Positions 51,432 to 64,000 of a stretch of DNA of 64,000 nt are shown piece by piece. Position numbers and translations under genes: made by a program. Where the stretch lies: the NCBI GenBank assembly GCA_028554795.2, contig JAPYKE020000036.1, forward strand, positions 124,001 through 188,000, written 5' to 3'. Under the pieces are notes generated by a model that was not told the DNA's origin, did not search any database, and was given only the letters and a program-made list of their open reading frames with translations. Every line of letters starts with the position of its first letter. Within the stretch, counting starts at the first letter, position 1. This DNA is from Sinohyriopsis cumingii (taxonomy: Eukaryota; Mollusca; Bivalvia; Unionida; Unionidae).

Positions 51432-54231
51432 GTTGTCTGGTGAATTTGCACTAAATCCAAATGCAAAGTCTGCAAAGTCTAACGATGATAATGCTGCACT
51501 GCTGACAGTATAGAAATTGTTTCCATTTTCTTTGTATTTATACACAGCAGTCAGTACTTCAAAGGTCATCAGTTTTCTCTGAAGTCTCAGGAAAACTATT
51601 GTATTGGTACATTTAAAGACCCAGAAGGATTAACCGTCGTTTAATTAATTGTAGCTGTTTTTGTTTGCGTCTTCAGAGGTCGGTTGCTTGTTGGTACAGT
51701 CCAGTAGCATGATTGAGTGTATCACAGCATACAGTACTCAGGCCAGATGTCAACATAAAGGGATTATGATGTAACAATGCACTGTAAAGATGGGTTTGTC
51801 AATACGAACAAAGGAATTGTTTATGTAACAGATAAATTCCAGTGCATTGTGCATCCAAGTCTGTGGCTTCCTTTCATGGTCCTTTTGAATGTCTCCACTC
51901 CAATTCCATGATTATATGTACACATTAAAGAGCCAAAAAGGTTGCCGCCCAAAAAATTACCAGATGGTATATTTTTCGCCAATAAGGAAAATTAATCGCA
52001 CTATGTGACATTGCCATAGCCCAGGACGATCCCTGCTTTATGTTTGCTACGGCAACCCAAGTAAATCTATAACTAATTTTTTTTTTGTCAGTACGATTAG
52101 TATTTGTTACTTATTAATGAACTTTAAGTGAATAAAATTATATTTTATAGGGAGAAAATTTCTGAATAATAATTAAAGAAATATTGCATCATCGTAATAA
52201 CTGAACTGTAGAGACATGTTTGAAAGTAACGTTTTAATTATCTAGGCCTAACAGTAATGAATTGAGGATATGTGATATGTAGGCAAAAAGTAAGTGGCCA
52301 TGTACACATTCAGAAGAATTATATTTGATGGAACAGTATACACTATATTTGATTTTTTTGTCGAAAAATACTTTTTCACCGTTTTTCTCTATTTGGTTGC
52401 TATGGTAAACATGAACACACATCAATTTCACCGACATCTAAGTGCTAGCAATCTGCATGCATATATGCATCACTGTATAGAATTTCACAGCAATCTGATT
52501 ATAAATAATAGTTCTGAAGCTGTTATATGGATTTGGCCCAAAACGTCTGTATTGTTCTCAATCAATTCAGCATTAAGAGATAGGGCGTTAGAAATAAATC
52601 TGCACTGGTTTTAAGGTCAAGCAAAACAACACAGCACTAATCCTCTCCATCAGCACTGAGATGTGTTATGGTTTTGAGAAATCACATGAGCTTTATTGTA
52701 CTTGAATTGGTATCTAAATACATTACAATATGCTTTAAAAGAATACAACATGAAGCTTAATATTATTCTACATGACTTTGTATCTCTTTAGCCTTGCTAG
52801 ACATTATTTTACAAAATGAAATACACAAAGTGAACAAACATAATTTAATTCACATTAACTAAAATTACTGCTATATGATTAACTGTTATTTTGTTATTTT
52901 CTCCCTGCCCCAACATGTATACATGTACTGATGGAGGTTTTGGTCATTCTTGCTATACCATAGTTCACTATATAACGTGGTTCATTCAATTCATTAAAAT
53001 TGCCATAATTTCTGCAAAACAAATGGTTCAGTGTATACGAAGCTCAATAGTTATGGATTTCAACTACCACACTGACATTATAAAGAGGGAGAGCTGAATA
53101 TGAACTTTTCTAAAGACATGAAGTGTTGTTCTTACCCTGTTCTGTTTAATCCACTCGTGTATGAACTTTATGCTGGACTCAAACTCCTTATACTGCTTCA
53201 ACTTTCTGATGAGAAGAAAATTTCAGGTATTTAAACTTCCTTCGTTGTGATAGAGAAAAGAAACAGCTATCTCATTTTTTTTGTGCCACTGGTATCTTTA
53301 CTACATAATCGAATTTATATGCTGCAGAATTGTATTCCTTTTATTTTTGTTCGGTGTTTTACAGCACAGCAGTACAATTTATTTTATGCCAATACAATTG
53401 GAGTAAAGTTTCTTACCCATGAACACACCATGGTAGCTGATCTGGGCTGATCCTATGGCAAGATTTGAACTCACACTATTGTTATGGGTCACAAGTCCAT
53501 CATGCTAATGTCTAAGCCAACATGGAATTTAACTTCATTTGTCACCTTATATGAAATACTGCAGGACGCAACTTGGATATTTTATAAGTGTGCAGAATTA
53601 TGAACTTTAGAAGACAAGTAAATCAGCCAGACACTATCAACCTTGGACTGAATTAGCTTGTAATTGGAATTATTTCAGCTTTACAAATGTCTTATAATAC
53701 CTGTACATTTATGACAAGTAGTACTGGAAATAATGTTAAGATATGTAATAAATGGGCAAATCAACTTGTAAAGTTCAAGAAATTTAAACAATTGAACATA
53801 CAGAACAATGCCACTATTTTAAAGTACCAGTCCAAAACTAATATTGATACGATAAATAAAAATTGACAAAACTGCACATTATGAATACTGAATGTTATTC
53901 ATTCTGCTTACTCCCAAAGTTGTTGGATATAACCGTCCTTCTCATTTTTCCTGTCTTTGAGTATCCCCATTAACGCATCAACTTTCATCTGAACTTCCTG
54001 CCTCCCTGCCTGCTGCACTGCATTAAACAATATCAGCTCTTTGATCTGAGCTGCATGTTTTATTTCTGTGACCTGGCTTGTACTTTTTGGATCTACAATC
54101 TCACCTGCAGTTTTTGTGTCTGCTATCTGACCTTCACTTTTTGTGCCTGCAATCTGGCTTGCACTTTCTGTTTCTGCGATCTGACCCACGGTTTTTGTGT
54201 CTGCTTTACCTTCACACAGGACAATATCAGT
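51308..54231 (-). CDS. Candidate spliced gene, unit 10
   Basis: Exons 54231-53912, 53205-53136 and terminal from 51578 or 51469. Exon B has His to Asn at the second-last residue (AAC near 53139), one codon before the donor. Confidence 0.33.
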
Positions 54232-57147
54232 CTGGAATTAGCAAAATCGAATTATATCTACACGCCCCTTGATTGTATGGATGACACTGTAGCATTACTT
54301 TCCGAAGAGTTCTAATTGAATTTACATGTCAGTTGCTTGTTACGACATGGTACAATGAATGTTAACCAATGGAGCAATACTGCATACAATTTGAAAGATG
54401 TTACTTTGCTTTAGTTTCTTTGTAAAATATTGAAATTAAGTTTGTATTCAATCTAAAAAGGCTGAAAATTACATTTAGCCTAAGACACAAACAGCACGAG
54501 TTGATGTTTATGCTTTCACATTAGCTATTGTGATAATGAAATACTATATATTACTGTTGCACATGGGATGAAAGAGTGTTAATATACAGTAATGTCTCCT
54601 CCTTTAAGGATAAAGGTCTTATAAGCAGTAATCCGCTTTCCCGCGCATTCGATGTTAATTATCTTAAGCCAGTAGCATTTTCACCATATAGGATACATTC
54701 CAAACGTGTTCCACATGTATAACGAAGTACTTTACTGATCGGTTAATAACCACTTTTATGCAAAGTTTCTACATTGAATTGTATCTGATCCACATTGGAG
54801 AATTTGAAAGCTACACTACCGATGTGTCATACATTGAAATGTTACAATGAACCTTTAATGGTGGCTATTGCTCGTTCCACTCCAGGCTGAACAGAAACCA
54901 TAACTCAGAAATAAATGTAGCTTATTCCTTGTGTGAAATCAGGCAGTACTGGCAAAGCAATAGAGAAACTTCATGCAAAAGTCATTGACTGATACATAAA
55001 GCACTTAAGCGGTGATGCTGTCTGGGTGTGTGCTTTCGAGAATCTTGCCAAATTTGTACAAATTTATACACTTGGAGAACACTGATGCGTGAGAACTCCC
55101 ACAAATTATTCAGAAATTAGTTAAAAGTCACGCATATAAAAATGTGCTCGGTGAAGTATGGAGATAGCAGTGAGTGATTTTGAGCCCACAAATGGTGCTG
55201 AATATGAGCCAATTGTACATGTTAACGGATGGATAAAAACAGATGACATGACAGTCAATCTCGCTTTCAGCAGTATTTCGAAATTACATATAGAAAGGGC
55301 AGAACCACTGAAATTAATTTAAAATACAGACAAGTTTTAAGTTGAAGGCAATTTTCATTTTTTTATCAATCAATTTAGCCCTGTTGATCTAATAGTACAA
55401 AACCATATATCCACATCAGGGTTCAGATGAACTAAATAAATAAGGATGAAAACAAAATTAAATCAAGCAGACTATGGCATTGATGGACTAAAAATCCCAA
55501 TACAGCATTACCGAACAGGTGAGAAATCCGGCATAGTAGTCAGTTAACTACTGATTCAAGAAAGTAAGTTTATGTTTGTGACAAATCCTATTTTGGAGCA
55601 GATGTGTCCAAAAGATAATATGTGAGCTCTGGAAAATTGATTTTGTTGGTATTCATCCTCATTCCCATGCCCAGATTAGTTCTAGATGTAACTTTCAATG
55701 TAAGACGAAACAACATTATTTCTTCTGATTTAAAGATAACATTATAATGTCTTCCATGTTTAAGAGAGACATGAAATTGGTAATAAGATGTTTTCAGTGC
55801 CATCATGCAGTACAAAACAAAGGGCCTGGTGGCTAAAGCGAGTTAAATGGAGCCACAATTAAATGGCCTAAAATGCTGAATAAAACTCACTGTCAACCAG
55901 CAGGTACCCTGTATGACATTTTATATATCTTGCCATTGATAAGAATTGCATATAAATATATAATAAATATACGCCTAACTGTAATCTGCATACTGAAAAT
56001 ACACCCAGTATGTCAACATACACAAAAGGGAACCACCTACCTTCCAAACATGGAAAGACTATCAAGTGAACGTGCATCAAAATGTATAATGTATCATACT
56101 GCAGACTGTATTGTGAATTGTATCGATACGTGTCACAGGTGTATTGTTTCACCACTAGTATACAGATCACGTGTACTTTCTGACCCCACGCAAATTGGGT
56201 GAAAAAAAAACGGGTCCAAAAGATTAGGTTTTTCCCTCTGTATTTTGTAGTGTAACTAAAACGTCCAGATTATTTGGTATCATTGTAGAGCTACATCTGT
56301 CTACTTCTATAATACCACCCACTTTAGTGATCATACATGACCTTGATGCTACAGAGCTCAGCAGTAAGCTACTACCTCCTGCCACGTAAATGCGGTGCCA
56401 GGGGTTAACGAGCTAAACCACTGAATCTTGAAACAATCATTGATACTCTTACAACTTTTCCAGTTTTTGGAGATCAAATGCCTCCTTCTTCCAGTTAAAT
56501 CTTGGAATGAGAACATAACCCCTCAGTTCCTCTCATCATGTTTGAACTGGGTAATACACAACAAATATTCTGATTTAGCACTAGAATAAAGTCACCATAT
56601 GAAGATTTCTGTTCATGAGAGAAGGTCAATACCTGAGAGCCATACCGTGACCATAAACCTGAGTGGTGAAACTATCAATAACATTGTAAACATTTATGAA
56701 AAAAACTCTAACAATGATAACTCTATGGACCAAATTACAATGTGATGCTGAATCTGCTGAATCATGCTCAGCACTTATTTATGTGGAAACCCAGAAAACC
56801 ACACATAATGAACCATATTGTTATGGAATAAAGAGAGTATATGATGCTTCTAAATAATTTACCTACTGACAGCGCAGACAGACTTGACAATTATATCATT
56901 TTTGAGATTTGAAATGCATTGTGGATGATAAGTGTAAAGATGTAATGTTAATTCAACAGGTATTAAACAGGTCACAAAGTTGTTGATTTTGTATAGTGCG
57001 ATAATATCTTACTGCAGATTGTATTACATTTTTATTTTAAATGTATGATACTGACTGTGCAGTTGTGATGTTGCACTTGAAGCATTACTACCATCACTAC
57101 ATGTAGATGACATTCGACCCCCAGGTACAATATCAGGTTCAGTGACT
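51432..57147. repeat. Tandem unit 10 (5716 bp)
   Basis: Shares cattaaaattgccat with units 5 and 11, and ctgttctg near 53140 with unit 11 only. Private gtacacatt near 51921. Confidence 0.97.
53275..53525 (-). mobile_element. tRNA-derived SINE, unit 10
   Basis: Same as unit 1. Confidence 0.72.
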
Positions 57148-59947
57148 GTTGTCTGGTGAATTTGCACTAAATCCAAATGCAAAGTCTGCAAAGTCTAACG
57201 ATGATAATGCTGCACTGCTGACAGTATAGAAATTGTTTCCATTTTCTTTGTATTTATACACAGCAGTCAGTACTTCAAAGGTCATCAGTTTTCTCTGAAG
57301 TCTCAGGAAAACTATTGTATTGGTACATTTAAAGACCCAGAAGGATTAACCGTCGTTTAATTAATTGTAGCTGTTTTTGTTTGCGTCTTCAGAGGTCGGT
57401 TGCTTGTTGGTACAGTCCAGTAGCATGATTGAGTGTATCACAGCATACAGTACTCAGGCCAGATGTCAACATAAAGGGATTATGATGTAACAATGCACTG
57501 TAAAGATGGGTTTGTCAATACGAACAAAGGAATTGTTTATGTAACAGATAAATTCCAGTGCATTGTGCATCCAAGTCTGTGGCTTCCTTTCATGGTCCTT
57601 TTGAATGTCTCCACTCCAATTCCATGATTATATGTACAAATTAAAGAGCCAAAAAGGTTGCCGCCCAAAAAATTACCAGATGGTATATTTTTCGCCAATA
57701 AGGAAAATTAATCGCACTATGTGACATTGCCATAGCCCAGGACGATCCCTGCTTTATGTTTGCTACGGCAACCCAAGTAAATCTATAACTAATTTTTTTT
57801 TTGTCAGTACGATTAGTATTTGTTACTTATTAATGAACTTTAAGTGAATAAAATTATATTTTATAGGGAGAAAATTTCTGAATAATAATTAAAGAAATAT
57901 TGCATCATCGTAATAACTGAACTGTAGAGACATGTTTGAAAGTAACGTTTTAATTATCTAGGCCTAACAGTAATGAATTGAGGATATGTGATATGTAGGC
58001 AAAAAGTAAGTGGCCATGTACACATTCAGAAGAATTATATTTGATGGAACAGTATACACTATATTTGAGTTTTTTGTCGAAAAATACTTTTTCACCGTTT
58101 TTCTCTATTTGGTTGCTATGGTAAACATGAACACACATCAATTTCACCGACATCTAAGTGCTAGCAATCTGCATGCATATATGCATCACTGTATAGAATT
58201 TCACAGCAATCTGATTATAAATAATAGTTCTGAAGCTGTTATATGGATTTGGCCCAAAACGTCTGTATTGTTCTCAATCAATTCAGCATTAAGAGATAGG
58301 GCGTTAGAAATAAATCTGCACTGGTTTTAAGGTCAAGCAAAACAACACAGCACTAATCCTCTCCATCAGCACTGAGATGTGTTATGGTTTTGAGAAATCA
58401 CATGAGCTTTATTGTACTTGAATTGGTATCTAAATACATTACAATATGCTTTAAAAGAATACAACATGAAGCTTAATATTATTCTACATGACTTTGTATC
58501 TCTTTAGCCTTGCTAGACATTATTTTACAAAATGAAATACACAAAGTGAACAAACATAATTTAATTCACATTAACTAAAATTACTGCTATATGATTAACT
58601 GTTATTTTGTTATTTTCTCCCTGCCCCAACATGTATACATGTACTGATGGAGGTTTTGGTCATTCTTGCTATACCATAGTTCACTATATAACGTGGTTCA
58701 TTCAATTCATTAAAATTGCCATAATTTCTGCAAAACAAATGGTTCAGTGTATACGAAGCTCAATAGTTATGGATTTCAACTACCACACTGACATTATAAA
58801 GAGGGAGAGCTGAATATGAACTTTTCTAAAGACATGAAGTGTTGTTCTTACCCTGTTCTGTTTAATCCACTCGTGTATGAACTTTATGCTGGACTCAAAC
58901 TCCTTATACTGCTTCAACTTTCTGATGAGAAGAAAATTTCAGGTATTTAAACTTCCTTCGTTGTGATAGAGAAAAGAAACAGCTATCTCATTTTTTTTGT
59001 GCCACTGGTATCTTTACTACATAATCGAATTTATATGCTGCAGAATTGTATTCCTTTTATTTTTGTTCGGTGTTTTACAGCACAGCAGTACAATTTATTT
59101 TATGCCAATACAATTGGAGTAAAGTTTCTTACCCATGAACACACCATGGTAGCTGATCTGGGCTGATCCTATGGCAAGATTTGAACTCACACTATTGTTA
59201 TGGGTCACAAGTCCATCATGCTAATGTCTAAGCCAACATGGAATTTAACTTCATTTGTCACCTTATATGAAATACTGCAGGACGCAACTTGGATATTTTA
59301 TAAGTGTGCAGAATTATGAACTTTAGAAGACAAGTAAATCAGCCAGACACTATCAACCTTGGACTGAATTAGCTTGTAATTGGAATTATTTCAGCTTTAC
59401 AAATGTCTTATAATACCTGTACATTTATGACAAGTAGTACTGGAAATAATGTTAAGATATGTAATAAATGGGCAAATCAACTTGTAAAGTTCAAGAAATT
59501 TAAACAATTGAACATACAGAACAATGCCACTATTTTAAAGTACCAGTCCAAAACTAATATTGATACGATAAATAAAAATTGACAAAACTGCACATTATGA
59601 ATACTGAATGTTATTCATTCTGCTTACTCCCAAAGTTGTTGGATATAACCGTCCTTCTCATTTTTCCTGTCTTTGAGTATCCCCATTAACGCATCAACTT
59701 TCATCTGAACTTCCTGCCTCCCTGCCTGCTGCACTGCATTAAACAATATCAGCTCTTTGATCTGAGCTGCATGTTTTATTTCTGTGACCTGGCTTGTACT
59801 TTTTAGATCTACAATCTCACCTGCAGTTTTTGTGTCTGCTATCTGACCTTCACTTTTTGTGCCTGCAATCTGGCTTGCACTTTCTGTTTCTGCGATCTGA
59901 CCCACGGTTTTTGTGTCTGCTTTACCTTCACACAGGACAATATCAGT
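57024..59947 (-). CDS. Candidate spliced gene, unit 11
   Basis: Exons 59947-59628, 58921-58852 and terminal from 57294 or 57185. Shares the His to Asn change of unit 10 and adds Pro to Leu in the fifth nonapeptide repeat (near 59805). Confidence 0.33.
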
Positions 59948-62863
59948 CTGGAATTAGCAAAATCGAATTATATCTACACGCCCCTTGATTGTATGGATGA
60001 CACTGTAGCATTACTTTCCGAAGAGTTCTAATTGAATTTACATGTCAGTTGCTTGTTACGACATGGTACAATGAATGTTAACCAATGGAGCAATACTGCA
60101 TACAATTTGAAAGATGTTACTTTGCTTTAGTTTCTTTGTAAAATATTGAAATTAAGTTTGTATTCAATCTAAAAAGGCTGAAAATTACATTTAGCCTAAG
60201 ACACAAACAGCACGAGTTGATGTTTATGCTTTCACATTAGCTATTGTGATAATGAAATACTATATATTACTGTTGCACATGGGATGAAAGAGTGTTAATA
60301 TACAGTAATGTCTCCTCCTTTAAGGATAAAGGTCTTATAAGCAGTAATCCGCTTTCCCGCGCATTCGATGTGAATTATCTTAAGCCAGTAGCATTTTCAC
60401 CATATAGGATACATTCCAAACGTGTTCCACATGTATAACGAAGTACTTTACTGATCGGTTAATAACCACTTTTATGCAAAGTTTCTACATTGAATTGTAT
60501 CTGATCCACATTGGAGAATTTGAAAGCTACACTACCGATGTGTCATACATTGAAATGTTACAATGAACCTTTAATGGTGGCTATTGCTCGTTCCACTCCA
60601 GGCTGAACAGAAACCATAACTCAGAAATAAATGTAGCTTATTCCTTGTGTGAAATCAGGCAGTACTGGCAAAGCAATAGAGAAACTTCATGCAAAAGTCA
60701 TTGACTGATACATAAAGCACTTAAGCGGTGATGCTGTCTGGGTGTGTGCTTTCGAGAATCTTGCCAAATTTGTACAAATTTATACACTTGGAGAACACTG
60801 ATGCGTGAGAACTCCCACAAATTATTCAGAAATTAGTTAAAAGTCACGCATATAAAAATGTGCTCGGTGAAGTATGGAGATAGCAGTGAGTGATTTTGAG
60901 CCCACAAATGGTGCTGAATATGAGCCAATTGTACATGTTAACGGATGGATAAAAACAGATGACATGACAGTCAATCTCGCTTTCAGCAGTATTTCGAAAT
61001 TACATATCGAAAGGGCAGAACCACTGAAATTAATTTAAAATACAGACAAGTTTTAAGTTGAAGGCAATTTTCATTTTTTTATCAATCAATTTAGCCCTGT
61101 TGATCTAATAGTACAAAACCATATATCCACATCAGGGTTCAGATGAACTAAATAAATAAGGATGAAAACAAAATTAAATCAAGCAGACTATGGCATTGAT
61201 GGACTAAAAATCCCAATACAGCATTACCGAACAGGTGAGAAATCCGGCATAGTAGTCAGTTAACTACTGATTCAAGAAAGTAAGTTTATGTTTGTGACAA
61301 ATCCTATTTTGGAGCAGATGTGTCCAAAAGATAATATGTGAGCTCTGGAAAATTGATTTTGTTGGTATTCATCCTCATTCCCATGCCCAGATTAGTTCTA
61401 GATGTAACTTTCAATGTAAGACGAAACAACATTATTTCTTCTGATTTAAAGATAACATTATAATGTCTTCCATGTTTAAGAGAGACATGAAATTGGTAAT
61501 AAGATGTTTTCAGTGCCATCATGCAGTACAAAACAAAGGGCCTGGTGGCTAAAGCGAGTTAAATGGAGCCACAATTAAATGGCCTAAAATGCTGAATAAA
61601 ACTCACTGTCAACCAGCAGGTACCCTGTATGACATTTTGTATATCTTGCCATTGATAAGAATTGCATATAAATATATAATAAATATACGCCTAACTGTAA
61701 TCTGCATACTGAAAATACACCCAGTATGTCAACATACACAAAAGGGAACCACCTACCTTCCAAACATGGAAAGACTATCAAGTGAACGTGCATCAAAATG
61801 TATAATGTATCATACTGCAGACTGTATTGTGAATTGTATCGATACGTGTCACAGGTGTATTGTTTCACCACTAGTATACAGATCACGTGTACTTTCTGAC
61901 CCCACGCAAATTGGGTGAAAAAAAAACGGGTCCAAAAGATTAGGTTTTTCCCTCTGTATTTTGTAGTGTAACTAAAACGTCCAGATTATTTGGTATCATT
62001 GTAGAGCTACATCTGTCTACTTCTATAATACCACCCACTTTAGTGATCATACATGACCTTGATGCTACAGAGCTCAGCAGTAAGCTACTACCTCCTGCCA
62101 CGTAAATGCGGTGCCAGGGGTTAACGAGCTAAACCACTGAATCTTGAAACAATCATTGATACTCTTACAACTTTTCCAGTTTTTGGAGATCAAATGCCTC
62201 CTTCTTCCAGTTAAATCTTGGAATGAGAACATAACCCCTCAGTTCCTCTCATCATGTTTGAACTGGGTAATACACAACAAATATTCTGATTTAGCACTAG
62301 AATAAAGTCACCATATGAAGATTTCTGTTCATGAGAGAAGGTCAATACCTGAGAGCCATACCGTGACCATAAACCTGAGTGGTGAAACTATCAATAACAT
62401 TGTAAACATTTATGAAAAAAACTCTAACAATGATAACTCTATGGACCAAATTACAATGTGATGCTGAATCTGCTGAATCATGCTCAGCACTTATTTATGT
62501 GGAAACCCAGAAAACCACACATAATGAACCATATTGTTATGGAATAAAGAGAGTATATGATGCTTCTAAATAATTTACCTACTGACAGCGCAGACAGACT
62601 TGACAATTATATCATTTTTGAGATTTGAAATGCATTGTGGATGATAAGTGTAAAGATGTAATGTTAATTCAACAGGTATTAAACAGGTCACAAAGTTGTT
62701 GATTTTGTATAGTGCGATAATATCTTACTGCAGATTGTATTACATTTTTATTTTAAATGTATGATACTGACTGTGCAGTTGTGATGTTGCACTTGAAGCA
62801 TTACTACCATCACTACATGTAGATGACATTCGACCCCCAGGTACAATATCAGGTTCAGTGACT
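57148..62863. repeat. Tandem unit 11 (5716 bp)
   Basis: Closest to unit 10. Private changes include tttttagatct near 59805, gatgtgaatt near 60371, catatcgaaa near 61008 and tttgtatatc near 61639. Confidence 0.97.
58991..59241 (-). mobile_element. tRNA-derived SINE, unit 11
   Basis: Same as unit 1. Confidence 0.72.
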
Positions 62864-63010
62864 GTTGTCTGGTGAATTTGCACTAAATCCAAATGCAAAG
62901 TCTGCAAAGTCTAACGATGATAATGCTGCACTGCTGACAGTATAGAAATTGTTTCCATTTTCTTTGTATTTATACACAGCAGTCAGTACTTCAAAGGTCA
63001 TCAGTTTTCT
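62740..63010 (-). CDS. Terminal exon region of the unit 12 gene, rest outside window
   Basis: Both terminal readings and the AATAAA at 62747-62752 are intact. Exons A and B of this copy lie beyond the right edge. Confidence 0.25.
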
Positions 63011-64000
63011 CTGAAGTCTCAGGAAAACTATTGTATTGGTACATTTAAAGACCCAGAAGGATTAACCGTCGTTTAATTAATTGTAGCTGTTTTTGTTTGC
63101 GTCTTCAGAGGTCGGTTGCTTGTTGGTACAGTCCAGTAGCATGATTGAGTGTATCACAGCATACAGTACTCAGGCCAGATGTCAACATAAAGGGATTATG
63201 ATGTAACAATGCACTGTAAAGATGGGTTTGTCAATACGAACAAAGGAATTGTTTATGTAACAGATAAATTCCAGTGCATTGTGCATCCAAGTCTGTGGCT
63301 TCCTTTCATGGTCCTTTTGAATGTCTCCACTCCAATTCCATGATTATATGTACAAATTAAAGAGCCAAAAAGGTTGCCGCCCAAAAAATTACCAGATGGT
63401 ATATTTTTCGCCAATAAGGAAAATTAATCGCACTATGTGACATTGCCATAGCCCAGGACGATCCCTGCTTTATGTTTGCTACGGCAACCCAAGTAAATCT
63501 ATAACTAATTTTTTTTTTGTCAGTACGATTAGTATTTGTTACTTATTAATGAACTTTAAGTGAATAAAATTATATTTTATAGGGAGAAAATTTCTGAATA
63601 ATAATTAAAGAAATATTGCATCATCGTAATAACTGAACTGTAGAGACATGTTTGAAAGTAACGTTTTAATTATCTAGGCCTAACAGTAATGAATTGAGGA
63701 TATGTGATATGTAGGCAAAAAGTAAGTGGCCATGTACACATTCAGAAGAATTATATTTGATGGAACAGTATACACTATATTTGATTTTTTTGTCGAAAAA
63801 TACTTTTTCACCGTTTTTCTCTATTTGGTTGCTATGGTAAACATGAACACAAATCAATTTCACCGACATCTAAGTGCTAGCAATCTGCATGCATATATGC
63901 ATCACTGTATAGAATTTCACAGCAATCTGATTATAAATAATAGTTCTGAAGCTGTTATATGGATTTGGCCCAAAACGTCTGTATTGTTCTCAATCAATTC
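62864..64000. repeat. Tandem unit 12, first 1137 bp only
   Basis: Cut by the window end. In this part it matches the unit-1 allele near position 990 (acacaaatc) but has a T run of 10. Confidence 0.97.

Larger units (their letters stand above)
1..64000. repeat. 5.7-kb tandem repeat array, 11 full units plus a partial twelfth
   Basis: The first bases of the window recur at 5715, 11429, 17143, 22859, 28576, 34290, 40003, 45716, 51432, 57148 and 62864, always in the same orientation and with no spacer. Units are near-identical throughout, differing by scattered substitutions, short indels and two homopolymer lengths. No flanking unique DNA is present, so the array extends beyond both ends. Unit start is arbitrary, set by the window edge. 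The size is far above that of a simple satellite, and the unit contains an embedded SINE and exon-like segments, so it looks like a duplicated genomic segment. Confidence 0.98.

Noticed and set aside
1-64000. rDNA, 5S, histone, snRNA or CRISPR array
   Set aside because: No matching RNA cores or histone ORFs. The 5.7-kb period with no short repeat-spacer structure excludes a CRISPR array.

Overview
The whole window is one head-to-tail tandem array. A unit of about 5.71 kb is repeated 11 full times, plus a 1,137-base start of a twelfth copy. Unit starts are 1, 5715, 11429, 17143, 22859, 28576, 34290, 40003, 45716, 51432, 57148 and 62864, giving unit lengths of 5713-5717. Neighbouring units are nearly identical. 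Differences are scattered single bases, two homopolymer runs (T10-T11 and A9-A10), a few small indels and one compound block. Nothing looks bacterial: there are no operons, no ribosome-binding-site-led long ORFs and no rRNA, tRNA, snRNA or histone genes. AT richness, a tRNA-derived SINE, canonical GT/AG exon borders and an AATAAA signal point to an animal genome, most likely an invertebrate. The species cannot be read from the sequence.

Layout of one unit (unit-1 coordinates). The best-supported gene candidate is on the minus strand. A 320-nt exon (2800 down to 2481) encodes a nonapeptide repeat followed by a charged, probably helical segment. It is followed by a 706-nt intron holding a tRNA-derived SINE (2094 down to 1844). 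Next is a 70-nt exon (1774 down to 1705) whose splice phase matches. A candidate terminal exon then straddles the junction with the unit to the left, ending in a stop and an AATAAA. An upstream first exon at about 3470-3422 is only a guess. I do not recognise the protein. Few substitutions separate the copies, and those I see in the two internal exons all change amino acids, so this may be a dead or non-coding array rather than an active gene family.

The rest of the unit is mostly unexplained. It holds a stem-loop region followed by a T run (about 509-656), two perfect 14-bp palindromes (1027-1040 and 1483-1496), a small plus-strand ORF with coding-like differences between copies (3727-3888), and a nearly invariant block of about 1.5 kb (roughly 4150-5714). 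That block is open for over 100 codons on one strand and 100 on the other at about 4434-4768.

The most notable feature is the internal organisation of the array. Shared variants pair units 1/6, 2/7, 3/8, 4/9 and 5/10. This indicates a five-unit higher-order repeat of about 28.57 kb in units 1-10, which breaks down at units 11-12. Unit 5 carries a dense cluster of private changes in its first 4.1 kb.
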